NCBI GenBank assembly: GCA_900119625.1
Contig: FPKD01000001.1
Location: 62,001 to 126,000 of the forward strand
Direction of reading: 5' to 3'
Source of the DNA: Olsenella sp. kh2p3
GTDB lineage: Bacteria > Actinomycetota > Coriobacteriia > Coriobacteriales > Atopobiaceae
DNA: 64,000 nt
The notes under the pieces are model-generated. The model was not told the origin of the DNA. It saw only the letters and a list, made by a program, of their open reading frames with translations, and did no database searches. Both the position numbers and the translations under genes were made by a program. Shown piece after piece: positions 35,906-43,932 of this stretch. Position 1 is the first letter of the stretch; each line of letters starts with the position of its first letter.

Positions 35906-36001
35906 GGGCGCGGACGATTGCGGGGCTCCGCCGTGCGACCGCGCTTCTCGCCGGCCGGGACGGACGGATGCCCCACCGCCGCGCACGGCCGCGCTTCTCG
36001 C

Positions 36002-36073
36002 CGATACACATTCGTACCCGAATCTGTGACGCGCCCAGGTCGATACACATTCGGACAACGAATGTGTATCGAC
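36002..36073. repeat. TCGATACACATTCG palindromic repeat, copy 3
   Basis: This third copy has 15-base arms (36039-36053 and 36059-36073) with loop GACAA instead of the CGC of copies 1 and 2. The degenerate 5' half is also present. It lies between convergent nrdB and the ATPase gene. Arms are conserved while the loop differs, which argues for selection on base pairing. Confidence 0.85.
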
Positions 36074-36121
36074 CTCCGGGACGAGAAGCGCGATCTCACG
36101 CCACCGCCGCGACTGCCTACC

Positions 36122-37465
36122 TCACAACGTGTCAGGCAGCACGTCGGCGGCAAAGAGAGGCAGATTTACGAGCCATCCCTCGTCCTTGTAGCCGCGCAGA
36201 GAAAGCCGCTGGCACCTCTCTATGCCAAATTCCTTGGAGAACTTGGCAAGACTCCTGCTGCGCACGTTGTCGTCGGACTTGACCTCGAGCGGAATCACCT
36301 TTCCCCGACACTCGTAGACAAAGTCGACCTCGGCCTTATCCGTCCTGCCGTCGGCTGACCAGTAATACGGAACGCAAGAATTGCTCGCCACAAGCTGCTG
36401 ACACACGTACTGCTCGGCATAGGCACCCTTGCCTTGGGCGTAGAGGGAATCACCTCGCACAATAACGTCCTGGTCAAGGCCGTAGGCAGCACCTAGAAGA
36501 CCCACGTCGAGAAGGAACAGCTTGAAGGAGCGGTCTTCGGCGTACGTAAGAAGCGGGATGCCAGGCCGAGAAACCCTTGGCACCCTTGTGACCAAGCCAG
36601 CATCGACAAGCCAGGAGACCGCATCCCTATACTCTCGTCCCCTACCGCCCGCCTTGACCTTAGAATACGCGAACTTATTGATGCCAGTCTCGCGCGAAAT
36701 CTGCGTGGGGACGGAGCGCCAGACCTCTCGAATTCGCTCGGAATCCGCCGGAGCCGACACGTGCTTCGAAAAATCGAACTCATAGTCACGAAGCAATCTT
36801 TGCTGCACCTTACGCGATTCACCAAGAAGGTGCGTGTCGATATATGCCTGCACCGCCTCTGGCATACCGCCGACGTAGAGATAGAGCTTGAGCAAATCCT
36901 CGTACTTCTCGCCAAGCGCACTTGCCAGGTCGAGCGAATCCCTTCCGAGTAGCTGGGAAAGTCGTGGCTCGCCCATTGCTTCCACGAATTCTTTGAAGGT
37001 CATGGGGTGCATGTCGAGGTAGTCGACTTTGCCTACCGGCCACGAAATCCGCTGGGCATCCTCCTGCTGCGAGGAGAGTCTGCTCATGGCGACGCCCAGG
37101 AGAGACCCCGCTGCAACAACGGGAATATCTGGGCGCAATTCGCAGAACTGCTTGAGAGACGCAATGGCGCGCGGGCACTCTTGAATCTCGTCAAAGAACA
37201 CGAGGGTGCGCCCGTTGGAGGCATCGGTCCCCGTATATGCCGAGATCGCCGTGAGAAGACGAGCAGGATCAAGCGATCCTGCAAACACGTTCTTCATTAC
37301 CTCGTTGTCGAGAAACGTCACGTGCGCGACGGCATCAAAGTGCTCGCGACCAAACTCCAGGACAAGCCAGGTCTTTCCCACCTGTCGCGCGCCAGTCACA
37401 ACAAGCGGCTTGCGTTTTGGAGACTTTGCCCATCGCTCAAGATCGCTCATTGCCGCGCGCTTCAT
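36122..37465 (-). CDS. AAA ATPase with DUF4143 domain
   Basis: This 447-residue ATPase belongs to the AAA_14/DUF4143 family common in anaerobes. Walker A is GARQVGKT (25-32) and Walker B-like is RTLVFFDEIQECPRA. The DUF4143 part includes SSQQEDAQRISWPVGKVDYL onward, the YLYVGGMPEAVQAYIDTH core and the C-terminal KAEVDFVYECRGKVIPLEVK, which looks like a PD-(D/E)xK-type nuclease fragment (D...E.K). The ATG at 37465 follows GGGGGG. Cellular role is unknown; many copies occur per genome and are mobile. Three direct repeats lie just upstream. Confidence 0.85.
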   Translation of the reverse strand: MKRAAMSDLERWAKSPKRKPLVVTGARQVGKTWLVLEFGREHFDAVAHVTFLDNEVMKNVFAGSLDPARLLTAISAYTGTDASNGRTLVFFDEIQECPRAIASLKQFCELRPDIPVVAAGSLLGVAMSRLSSQQEDAQRISWPVGKVDYLDMHPMTFKEFVEAMGEPRLSQLLGRDSLDLASALGEKYEDLLKLYLYVGGMPEAVQAYIDTHLLGESRKVQQRLLRDYEFDFSKHVSAPADSERIREVWRSVPTQISRETGINKFAYSKVKAGGRGREYRDAVSWLVDAGLVTRVPRVSRPGIPLLTYAEDRSFKLFLLDVGLLGAAYGLDQDVIVRGDSLYAQGKGAYAEQYVCQQLVASNSCVPYYWSADGRTDKAEVDFVYECRGKVIPLEVKSDDNVRSRSLAKFSKEFGIERCQRLSLRGYKDEGWLVNLPLFAADVLPDTL

Positions 37466-37551
37466 AACGATGCCCCCCGAAAAAGAATCTGTGATGACGT
37501 AACGGTCTGGTAGTGTGGGATACGTCTCATACTCTATCGCAAACAGACGGT

Positions 37552-37630
37552 ATTGGCGATTTGCGATGTCGAATACAGCCATAATTGGCTATTTGCGAAA
37601 TCTTAAACGTCCATTTTTGGCTGTCTGCGA
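37552..37630. repeat. three 15-bp direct repeats with exact 32-bp period
   Basis: Copies at 37552-37566 (ATTGGCGATTTGCGA), 37584-37598 (ATTGGCTATTTGCGA) and 37616-37630 (TTTGGCTGTCTGCGA) start exactly 32 bases apart, upstream of the ATPase gene. A shorter inverted copy (TCGCAAACAG) lies at about 37538. A 32-base period places sites on the same DNA face, so they may bind a regulator in an array. Confidence 0.7.
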
Positions 37631-37673
37631 AACTTCATGCTATCACGACGTCATCGATCAGTCCCCAGCTGAG

Positions 37674-37707
37674 AAAAGCGGGCGACCCCGCCTCCGGAGC
37701 CGCCCGC
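37674..37707 (-). terminator. intrinsic terminator of the 37758 gene
   Basis: On the minus strand GCGGGCG (37707-37701) and CGCCCGC (37684-37678) form a seven-base stem followed by TTTT, about 50 bases after the stop of the small hypothetical gene. Confidence 0.6.
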
Positions 37708-37757
37708 CAATAAAGACTGCCGTCGCTGCAGCGCCTACCGCCGTCGCAGCGCGCCGC

Positions 37758-38033
37758 CTATAGGTTGTGCTTCTTCAGCTTCTGCTCGAAGATCCCGTTC
37801 ACGATCTGGCTCAGCTGCTCGCGCGCGTCAGCCGGCAGCTCGCCCTCCTGCGCCGCGACGGCGTAGAGGTCCGGATGCTCGAGCTCGATCTTCTCGAACG
37901 TCTTGCTCAGCGCGTGCTTGCGCACGAAGAACGGAATCCGCTTCACGCTCTCCTCGGGCACCAGCGCCAGAATCTTCTCGTTAGTGACCTTGCTGCTCGA
38001 CGACCCAACCGGACCAACTTCCTGCTCTGCCAT
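37758..38033 (-). CDS. hypothetical small conserved-looking protein
   Basis: This 91-residue charged protein reads EESVKRIPFFVRKHALSKTF in the middle and ends in a helical DAREQLSQIVNGIFEQKLKK. There is no signal peptide or membrane segment and I recognise no domain. A plausible ribosome site (GAAGGG) lies upstream of the ATG. A terminator-like hairpin follows the stop, which supports its being a real single-gene unit. Codon use is like that of the core genes. Function is unknown. Confidence 0.6.
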   Translation of the reverse strand: MAEQEVGPVGSSSSKVTNEKILALVPEESVKRIPFFVRKHALSKTFEKIELEHPDLYAVAAQEGELPADAREQLSQIVNGIFEQKLKKHNL

Positions 38034-38188
38034 GGTTTACCCCTTCTCGAAGTGACCGGAGCCATTCTATCCGCACGAGACAAACGCTATACCGCAGCCC
38101 ACAATTCCACGGCGGCTCCACGCGCGACGGGGGGCGCAGCGCGCGTGCTCCGTTACCATGGGAGCAGCAAAACAAGCAGAGGAGACCC

Positions 38189-38944
38189 ATGGCAAACGAG
38201 AACAACGCAAAGGCAAAGACGCACGTCAAGCTCCGTCGCGCAGCGCTGGGACTGCTCGCGGCGCTCGCGGTTGCCGTGGTGGCATTTCTCGCCTACGCAA
38301 GCACCTACTCTCGGGCAACCGCGCGTGCGGAGGCTGCGCTCGCAGGCAGCGACTCCGTCCGCGTGACAGCAACCGCAAACGGTTACCTCTTTGATGGGCC
38401 TGGCACAGAGAACGCGCTGGTGTTCTATCCCGGCGGCAAGGTCCAGTGCGAGGCCTACGCAGCCCAGTTAGAAAGCATCGCCGAGAAGGGAACGGACGTG
38501 TTTCTCGTGCGCATGCCGCTCAACTTTGCGTTTCTCGACATGAACGCCGCGGACTCCATCCTAGGCAGTGGCGAGTACCACTACAGCCACTGGTACGTGG
38601 GCGGTCACTCCCTTGGCGGCGCGATGGCCGCCGTCTACGCCGCCGACCACACCAGCGAGCTTGACGGGCTGGTGGTTCTCGCCGCGTACCCCACCAAGAG
38701 CCTGCGCGCGCCGGGCTTTAGGATGCTGAGCGTCTACGGCTCCGAGGACGGCGAGGTAGACAAGCTGCAATCCCATGCCGACCTGCGGCCGGACGACTAC
38801 GCGGAGCTTGTGATCGAGGGCGGCAACCACGCCCAGTTTGGCGACTACGGCGCGCAGGACGGCGACGGAGTTGCCACGATAAGCGTCGAGGAGCAGCAGG
38901 GGCTCACCGCAAACGCCGTTGCCGCGTTCACGCAGGGCGAGTAG
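38189..38944 (+). CDS. alpha/beta hydrolase, membrane-anchored
   Basis: This 251-residue protein has an N-terminal membrane anchor (about 20-43, LGLLAALAVAVVAFLAY) and an extracytoplasmic alpha/beta hydrolase fold. The nucleophile elbow is GGHSLGGAM, with Ser in GxSxG. VFYPGGKVQCEAYAAQL supplies the oxyanion region and a late GNHAQFGDYG the likely catalytic His. A SEDGEVD segment may hold the Asp. The ATG follows AGGAG. The protein resembles the Abhydrolase_5 (dienelactone hydrolase-like) group; substrate unknown. It converges closely on the MFS gene (25 bases apart), with no obvious functional link. Confidence 0.82.
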   Translation: MANENNAKAKTHVKLRRAALGLLAALAVAVVAFLAYASTYSRATARAEAALAGSDSVRVTATANGYLFDGPGTENALVFYPGGKVQCEAYAAQLESIAEKGTDVFLVRMPLNFAFLDMNAADSILGSGEYHYSHWYVGGHSLGGAMAAVYAADHTSELDGLVVLAAYPTKSLRAPGFRMLSVYGSEDGEVDKLQSHADLRPDDYAELVIEGGNHAQFGDYGAQDGDGVATISVEEQQGLTANAVAAFTQGE

Positions 38945-38969
38945 GGCCAAGCAGGGCGCCAGTCTCCCC

Positions 38970-40217
38970 CTACCGCCGCGCCCGACCCTCCAGCACCAGC
39001 ATCACGGCGCCGAGCAGCACAATCGCCACGCCACTGATGCCAAACCACGCGCTCACGCCAAGGACCTCCGCCACGGGCGAGGCCACCGCAAGGCCAATGG
39101 GCGTCGAGATCATCGAGACAATCTGGAACGCCGAGAAGGCCCGGCCAAGCTTCTCGGGCGCGATGCTCTTCTGCATGTACGCCACGATTGGCACGTCGTA
39201 GCAGGTCGCGGTTGCCCCCATCGCGCCGCAGAGAACAACGAACGCCACCCAGCCGCCAAAGCTCCGGGGCAGCAGCCCCGAGGCAAGGCAGGTCGCGCCC
39301 AGAGCCACCGTTGCCCAGAACGACGCGCGAACCTCGTTCTTGAGGTTGGCCTTCGCCACCGCGATGCCCGCCACCAGCATCCCCAGCGCCCAGCTCATCT
39401 CGACGAGGCTCCCCTCGAAGGCCCCAAGCCCAAAGAAGTCGCTGGTCATGAGCGGATAGAAGGACGAGAGCGGCATGAAGAACACCATGAACACGAGAAG
39501 GGAGACTATGACCTGCGTGAGCACGCGGTCCTCCCAGAAGACCGAGAGGCCATCGCGCAGCTCGCGGACGGGGTGGAGCCTGGGGCGCTCCCCCTCCGCA
39601 CGGTGGTCGGGCACGGGAACAATGCCCAGCGTGACGGCGGCGACCACCGCGCCAACGAGGTCCGTCACCAGGATGAGCGCCAGCGGGAACGCCGCAAAGA
39701 GCGCACCGCCAACAACGGGGCCAAGAATATAGGAGGCGCTGCTTATGGCCTGCGCCATGCCGCCGGCCTCAACAAGGGACTCGGCGGGCACGATCTGCGG
39801 TACCATCGCCTGCATCGCGGGAGCCTGGAACGAGGTCGCTGCCGCACGGGCGGCGAGAAGCGCGATCACTGCGGCGACCGAGACGCCCCACGAGCCCATT
39901 GCCAGCGCAAACACCGTCGCCATGATGCCCGCAGCAAGGTCCGCCGCGATGCAGACGCGCTTTCGGTTGTGGCGGTCCGCCACGATGCCCGCCACAGGCG
40001 AGAGGATCGCGCCGGGTAGGAACGCCGCGAGGCCCGCAAGTCCCATCGCAGCGGGCGACGCCGTTTCCTGCGCAAGGAACCAGACCAGCGCAAACTGCAC
40101 CGCCGAGCTTCCCACCTGCGAGACTGCCTGACCCGCTAGGATGGTGTAGTAGCGGCGCCGCCACGCGGGGTTAGGGCGCATGGCCTCCTGCGGGCTCTTG
40201 GTTTCCTGGTCATCCAC
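38970..40217 (-). CDS. MFS transporter
   Basis: This 415-residue protein is a major facilitator superfamily exporter with about twelve membrane segments. Family features are VSQVGSSAVQFALVWFLAQ at the first helix, GAILSPVAGIVADRHNRKRV (the loop 2/3 G-x-x-x-D-R-x-x-R-R motif, here GIVADRHNRKR) and a late SAFQIVSMISTPIGLAVA. The closest general type is the macrolide/MefA-like or DHA3 drug-efflux group, but substrate cannot be read. The start is GTG at 40217 (GTGGATGACC) with GGAG eight bases upstream. It is a single gene. A MarR or other regulator is not adjacent. Confidence 0.85.
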   Translation of the reverse strand: MDDQETKSPQEAMRPNPAWRRRYYTILAGQAVSQVGSSAVQFALVWFLAQETASPAAMGLAGLAAFLPGAILSPVAGIVADRHNRKRVCIAADLAAGIMATVFALAMGSWGVSVAAVIALLAARAAATSFQAPAMQAMVPQIVPAESLVEAGGMAQAISSASYILGPVVGGALFAAFPLALILVTDLVGAVVAAVTLGIVPVPDHRAEGERPRLHPVRELRDGLSVFWEDRVLTQVIVSLLVFMVFFMPLSSFYPLMTSDFFGLGAFEGSLVEMSWALGMLVAGIAVAKANLKNEVRASFWATVALGATCLASGLLPRSFGGWVAFVVLCGAMGATATCYDVPIVAYMQKSIAPEKLGRAFSAFQIVSMISTPIGLAVASPVAEVLGVSAWFGISGVAIVLLGAVMLVLEGRARR

Positions 40218-40373
40218 GTCGAGGCTCCGTCCTTCTCGCCAGAACGAAAATGGGGCGAGACTATAGCACGCGCGGGCGAGGGTGTCTAGGAACCGTCACT
40301 CGCACCAGGTGGTGCGCACCGCTGCCGCAGGGGTACCATGAAGCCGTTTTGCAACGCAACGCTGGGAGGACGC

Positions 40374-40943
40374 ATGGGCGAGCTCACACTGGAGGAACGC
40401 GGACAGAGGATTGTCGACGCCTGCCTGGGCGAGAGGAGCGCGAGCCCCTACGAGGTCTTCCGCAATGTCGCACGCAGGGACTTCGTGCGCATGCACGGAC
40501 CCGAACACCACGTTCTCGACGGCGCGGCCGTGCTCACCGCGTACCGCAACGCCGGCGGGGAGGTCGACCTTCCCTCGGCGCTTGCCGAGCTCATGTCGCG
40601 CGGCCTGCAGATGCCCGGCGCCATGTGTGGCCGTTGGGGGGTGTGCGGCGCCACGGCATCCGTTGGCGCAGCGCTCTCGATCCTTGAGGGGACCGGCCCG
40701 CTCACGAGCGACGACTCGTGGGGCAGCCACATGGTGTACACGTCCCGCGCGCTCGAGGCCCTCTCGCGCATCGGCGGGCCGCGCTGCTGCAAGCGCGACG
40801 CGTACGTCTCGCTGGAAACCGCCGTCGACTACATACGCGAGCGCTTTGGCGTTCGCCTCGAGAAGGACGACGTCCGCTGCGAGTTCCACCAGCAGAACGC
40901 CCAGTGCCTGGGCGAGCGGTGCCCGTTCTATCCCAGCCGCTGA
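40374..40943 (+). CDS. DUF5714 domain-containing protein
   Basis: This 189-residue protein matches DUF5714 in my recollection. It has a central GLQMPGAMCGRWGVCGATAS and a Cys-rich tail (RCCKRDAYVSLETAVDYIRE and VRCEFHQQNAQCLGERCPFY). The many Cys suggest metal or iron-sulphur binding; the family is found in anaerobes and methanogens, function unknown. I start at the ATG at 40374 because GGAGG lies four bases before it. The longer frame from 40338 lacks that. The gene is upstream of the cobalt/nickel transport operon but separated from it by 205 bases with a riboswitch-like segment. Confidence 0.75.
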   Translation: MGELTLEERGQRIVDACLGERSASPYEVFRNVARRDFVRMHGPEHHVLDGAAVLTAYRNAGGEVDLPSALAELMSRGLQMPGAMCGRWGVCGATASVGAALSILEGTGPLTSDDSWGSHMVYTSRALEALSRIGGPRCCKRDAYVSLETAVDYIRERFGVRLEKDDVRCEFHQQNAQCLGERCPFYPSR

Positions 40944-41015
40944 GGCATCTCGGGCACTCTCTTGGCGTCTCAATACGCGAGATCACAGCGTCGCGCATCG
41001 TGGCTCTCGACGCGC

Positions 41016-41108
41016 GGTTCGTGCACGTTTCGCCCGTTTCGGGTAGCCTGTGATACGCGAGCTGCAGCTCCGCGCACCGGCGCAAGCCGGGACGAGCAGC
41101 CCGCACCA
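41016..41108 (+). promoter_or_regulatory. candidate cobalamin riboswitch upstream of cbiM
   Basis: The leader of the cbiMQO operon contains, in the right order, a CCCGTTTCGGG hairpin, GGGTAGCCTGTGATACGCGA (resembling the GGGAAxCCGGTG core), GCTGCAGCTCCGCGCACCGG (resembling GCTGCCCCCGCAACTG) and AAGCCGGGACGAGCAGCCCG (resembling the B12 box). A GNRA-capped hairpin CCGGC-GCAA-GCCGG lies in it. Matches are approximate; a covariance search is needed to confirm it. Confidence 0.45.
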
Positions 41109-41148
41109 ACCTTCCAACCAGCAGCCACAAGACGGATGGGGCGAGAAG

Positions 41149-42231
41149 ATGCACATACCCGAGAACTACCTAAGCCCCTCCACCTGCGGAGTCATGGGTG
41201 CCGTGATGGTTCCCGTGTGGCTGCACGCCGCCCGAAGGGTCCGCCAGACGGTCCCTCGCGAGAAGATGCCACTTCTCGGGGTAGCCGCGGCGTTCAGCTT
41301 CCTCGCCATGATGTTCAACGTGCCCATCCCGGGCGGCACCACGGGACACGCCGTGTGCGGCACGCTCGTCGCCATACTCTTTGGCCCCTGGGCGGCGGTT
41401 CTCGCCATCTCCATTGCCCTTGCCATCCAGGCCGTCCTGTTTGGGGACGGGGGCATCCTCGCCCTTGGCGCAAACTGCTTCAACATGGCGTTCGTGCTCC
41501 CCATGGTGGGGTACGGCATATACGCGCTGGTCATGCGTGCCTTTACGAGCAGGTCCTCTGCCGAGAAGCCCCAGGCGCGCGAGGGCCGGGCACAGGCGCC
41601 GGCGCTCGAGCTAGTGGCCGCCGGGGTTGGCTCGTACGTGGGCATCAACGCCGCCGCGCTGTGCGCCGCCATCGAGTTTGGCATCCAGCCGCTGCTCTTC
41701 TCGAACGCGGCCGGGCAGGCGCTGTACTGCCCCTACCCGCTCTGGGTCTCGGTTCCCGCCATGCTCGCCGGCCACCTCACGGTTGCCGGCGCCGCCGAGG
41801 CCATCTTCACCGTGGGCATCCTCGCCTACGTGAGGAAGACCGCACCCTCGTTTGGAATCGAAGGCGCGCTGGCCCCTGCCGACGAGGCCACCAAGACCGC
41901 GCCCACCGCATCCCAGGCGCACGCGGCGCGCGCGAGCCTGGCCGCGCTCCTCGTTGCCCTCGTCGTTCTCACCCCCCTGGGGCTTCTCGCCACGGGCGAC
42001 GCTTGGGGCGAGTGGGCAACCGAGGACGTGGCCCAGAGCGTGGGCTACACCCCCGCTGGCATGGCCGACGGCTGGGAGTGGCAGTCGCTCCTGCCCGACT
42101 ACTCGCTTGGCGGCCTGCCCGACTGGGTTGGGTACGTGCTCTCGGCGGTCATAGGCGTTGCCCTTCTCGTCATAGCGTTCCGCGCGATCGCCGCCGGGAT
42201 GAAATCGAAGGTTGACTTTGGGACGCGCTAG
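41149..42231 (+). CDS. cbiM: cobalt/nickel ECF transporter substrate-capture protein CbiM with fused PDGLE domain
   Basis: This 360-residue membrane protein captures Co2+ or Ni2+ in the ECF-type transporter. The N-terminal MHIPENYLSPSTCGV carries the conserved His2-type metal ligand (MHI) that needs an exposed N-terminus. Then come about seven hydrophobic segments with FNVPIPGGTTGHAVCGTLVA and the FGDGGILALGANCFNMAF loop. The C-terminal PDGLE region (about 250-355) replaces separate CbiN/NikN. The ATG at 41149 is required by the ligand and is preceded by GGGGCGAG. The operon continues with cbiQ and cbiO. A cobalamin-type leader points to cobalt. Confidence 0.9.
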   Translation: MHIPENYLSPSTCGVMGAVMVPVWLHAARRVRQTVPREKMPLLGVAAAFSFLAMMFNVPIPGGTTGHAVCGTLVAILFGPWAAVLAISIALAIQAVLFGDGGILALGANCFNMAFVLPMVGYGIYALVMRAFTSRSSAEKPQAREGRAQAPALELVAAGVGSYVGINAAALCAAIEFGIQPLLFSNAAGQALYCPYPLWVSVPAMLAGHLTVAGAAEAIFTVGILAYVRKTAPSFGIEGALAPADEATKTAPTASQAHAARASLAALLVALVVLTPLGLLATGDAWGEWATEDVAQSVGYTPAGMADGWEWQSLLPDYSLGGLPDWVGYVLSAVIGVALLVIAFRAIAAGMKSKVDFGTR

Positions 42232-43069
42232 CGACAGAACGCAACTGGAGGAGGCCGAGCCGGCCGGGGACTCCCTCCCCTCCTGGCTCGTTGAGCCCGA
42301 GGCATACGTGCCCGCCGCCGACCGCGACGGCTTTGTCCAGAAGAGCCTGCTGTCACTTACCGGCGTGCTCTCGCGCCTGCGCATGGACGACGGGCAGTCG
42401 ACGTCCCTCTCGCCATCCGCGCCCGTGAAGCTCGCCTGCGGCCTCGCGGTCATCCTCATGACGTCCCTTAGCTCAAACTTCGCGTTTACGCTGGTGGTGC
42501 TGGCAGGCATGCTGCTGAGAACCGCAGCGCTTCCGCCCAAGGCGCTGCGCCGCGTCGTTGGCGTGTCATTCACCGCCGCGGGCGTGAGCGCCCTTGTCAT
42601 GGTACCGGCCGTGCTCCTGGGGCAGTCGCAGTCGGCGCTACTCATGGGGACAAAGGTCCTCGTGTGCGTGGGCACCGCTATGGTCGTCGCGCTCTCCACG
42701 CCCGTCCACGAGGTGACCGGCGCGCTGCGCGCCTTCCACGTATCGAACCTGGTGATCATGACCCTCGAGCTTGCCCTCAAGAGCATCGTGACCCTGGGGA
42801 AGGTTGCCACCGAGGTGCTCTGCGCCCTTGACCTGCGAAGCGTTGGCAAGAACCGCTCGAAGGGCACGTCCATGGGCGGCGTTGGGGGCGTGACCTTCCT
42901 GAAGGCAAACGAGGCGGCACGCACCACTGCCGACGCCATGCGCTGCCGTGGGTTCGGGGGCGAGTACCAGGCCGCGCCGCGCGGCGCCCACAAGCCCATC
43001 GACCTCGCCTGGCTTCTCGCCCTCGTGGCGGTGGGCGTCCTGTTTGCCTACCTGCAGGGGGTGGCCTAG
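42212..43069 (+). CDS. cbiQ: energy-coupling factor transporter transmembrane protein CbiQ
   Basis: This 285-residue transmembrane component has four or five hydrophobic segments and the cytoplasmic coupling helix region ending in RTTADAMRCRGFGGEYQ, with the Ala-Arg-Gly-type motif that contacts the ATPase. It couples ATP hydrolysis by CbiO to metal uptake through CbiM. The start is a TTG at 42212 that overlaps the end of cbiM by 20 bases. The gene ends two bases before cbiO, so all three are co-translated. The N-terminal 50 residues are unusually long and polar. Confidence 0.85.
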   Translation: MTLGRASDRTQLEEAEPAGDSLPSWLVEPEAYVPAADRDGFVQKSLLSLTGVLSRLRMDDGQSTSLSPSAPVKLACGLAVILMTSLSSNFAFTLVVLAGMLLRTAALPPKALRRVVGVSFTAAGVSALVMVPAVLLGQSQSALLMGTKVLVCVGTAMVVALSTPVHEVTGALRAFHVSNLVIMTLELALKSIVTLGKVATEVLCALDLRSVGKNRSKGTSMGGVGGVTFLKANEAARTTADAMRCRGFGGEYQAAPRGAHKPIDLAWLLALVAVGVLFAYLQGVA

Positions 43070-43070
43070 C

Positions 43071-43823
43071 GTGGTCCACACCTCAGGGCACCCGCGGTCG
43101 CTGCACCACCCGCAGCACGAGAGTTCACGCCCCCTCATGGAGTTTCGCGACTTCTGCTTTGCGTACGAGGAGCGCCCCACCCTCTCGCACATCGACCTCA
43201 CCATCGACGCCGGCGACTCCGTGGTTCTCATGGGCGACAACGGCTCTGGCAAGTCGACGCTGCTCAAGGCCATGTGCGGGCTCGTGTTCCCTCAGCAGGG
43301 CTCCTACCTGTTTGACGGCAAGCCCGTGGATGCCCAGAGCATGCGCACCCCCGCGTTCTCGAAGTGGCTGCACCAGCGCGTGGGCTTCATCTTCCAGGAC
43401 TCCGACTCCCAGCTGTTCTGCGCAAGCGTGGAGGAGGAGATCGCCTTTGGGCCACGCCAGATGCAGCTCGGCGAGGACGAGGTGGCTCGCCGCGTGAGCG
43501 ACGTGTGCCAGCTTCTGGGCATCGACCACCTGCGTGGCCGCGCGCCCTACAACCTCTCCGGCGGCGAGCAGAAGAAGGTGGCCATCGCCTGCGTGCTCTC
43601 CATGAACCCCGACGCGTACTGCTTTGACGAGCCGCTCAATGGGCTCGACCAGCGCACGCGCGAGTGGCTGCTGGGCTTCCTTCGCCAGCTCAAGGGCGCG
43701 GGCAAGACGCTGGTGGTGGCGACCCACGACCAGTCCCTCGCCGACGAGGTGGCCGACTACTTTGTCTACTTTGGCGACTACCACGGCTACGAGGACCGCC
43801 CGCACATCCACCTCAATCGCTAG
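43071..43823 (+). CDS. cbiO: energy-coupling factor transporter ATPase CbiO
   Basis: This 250-residue ABC ATPase has Walker A GDNGSGKS (55-62), Q-loop FQDSDSQLFC, signature LSGGEQKK, Walker B CFDEP and switch VATHDQS. FQDSDSQ is typical of the ECF CbiO/EcfA subgroup. The GTG at 43071 follows the cbiQ stop by one base and GGGGGTGG by eight; an internal ATG at 43137 is an alternative that would remove 22 residues of polar sequence. It hydrolyses ATP to power cobalt or nickel uptake with CbiQ. Confidence 0.9.
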   Translation: MVHTSGHPRSLHHPQHESSRPLMEFRDFCFAYEERPTLSHIDLTIDAGDSVVLMGDNGSGKSTLLKAMCGLVFPQQGSYLFDGKPVDAQSMRTPAFSKWLHQRVGFIFQDSDSQLFCASVEEEIAFGPRQMQLGEDEVARRVSDVCQLLGIDHLRGRAPYNLSGGEQKKVAIACVLSMNPDAYCFDEPLNGLDQRTREWLLGFLRQLKGAGKTLVVATHDQSLADEVADYFVYFGDYHGYEDRPHIHLNR

Positions 43824-43932
43824 CGGGGGCGGGCCTCTCGCGCGGCGCTCCCCTCTCGGCCTTCTCGTCCATAATGGGCACTGGCAACAAAGTGTCATCC
43901 GGACATGACGGCCCGTCAGCGAAAGGCGCATC

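Noticed and set aside
37552..37630. CRISPR array
   Set aside because: The 32-bp period has only three short (15-bp) imperfect units without uniform repeats or cas genes.
37515..37763. 82-codon plus-strand frame upstream of the ATPase
   Set aside because: It translates the direct repeats and a terminator; no ribosome site or family match.
41611..42999. 462-codon minus-strand frame opposite cbiM/cbiQ
   Set aside because: Antisense shadow of recognised transporter genes.
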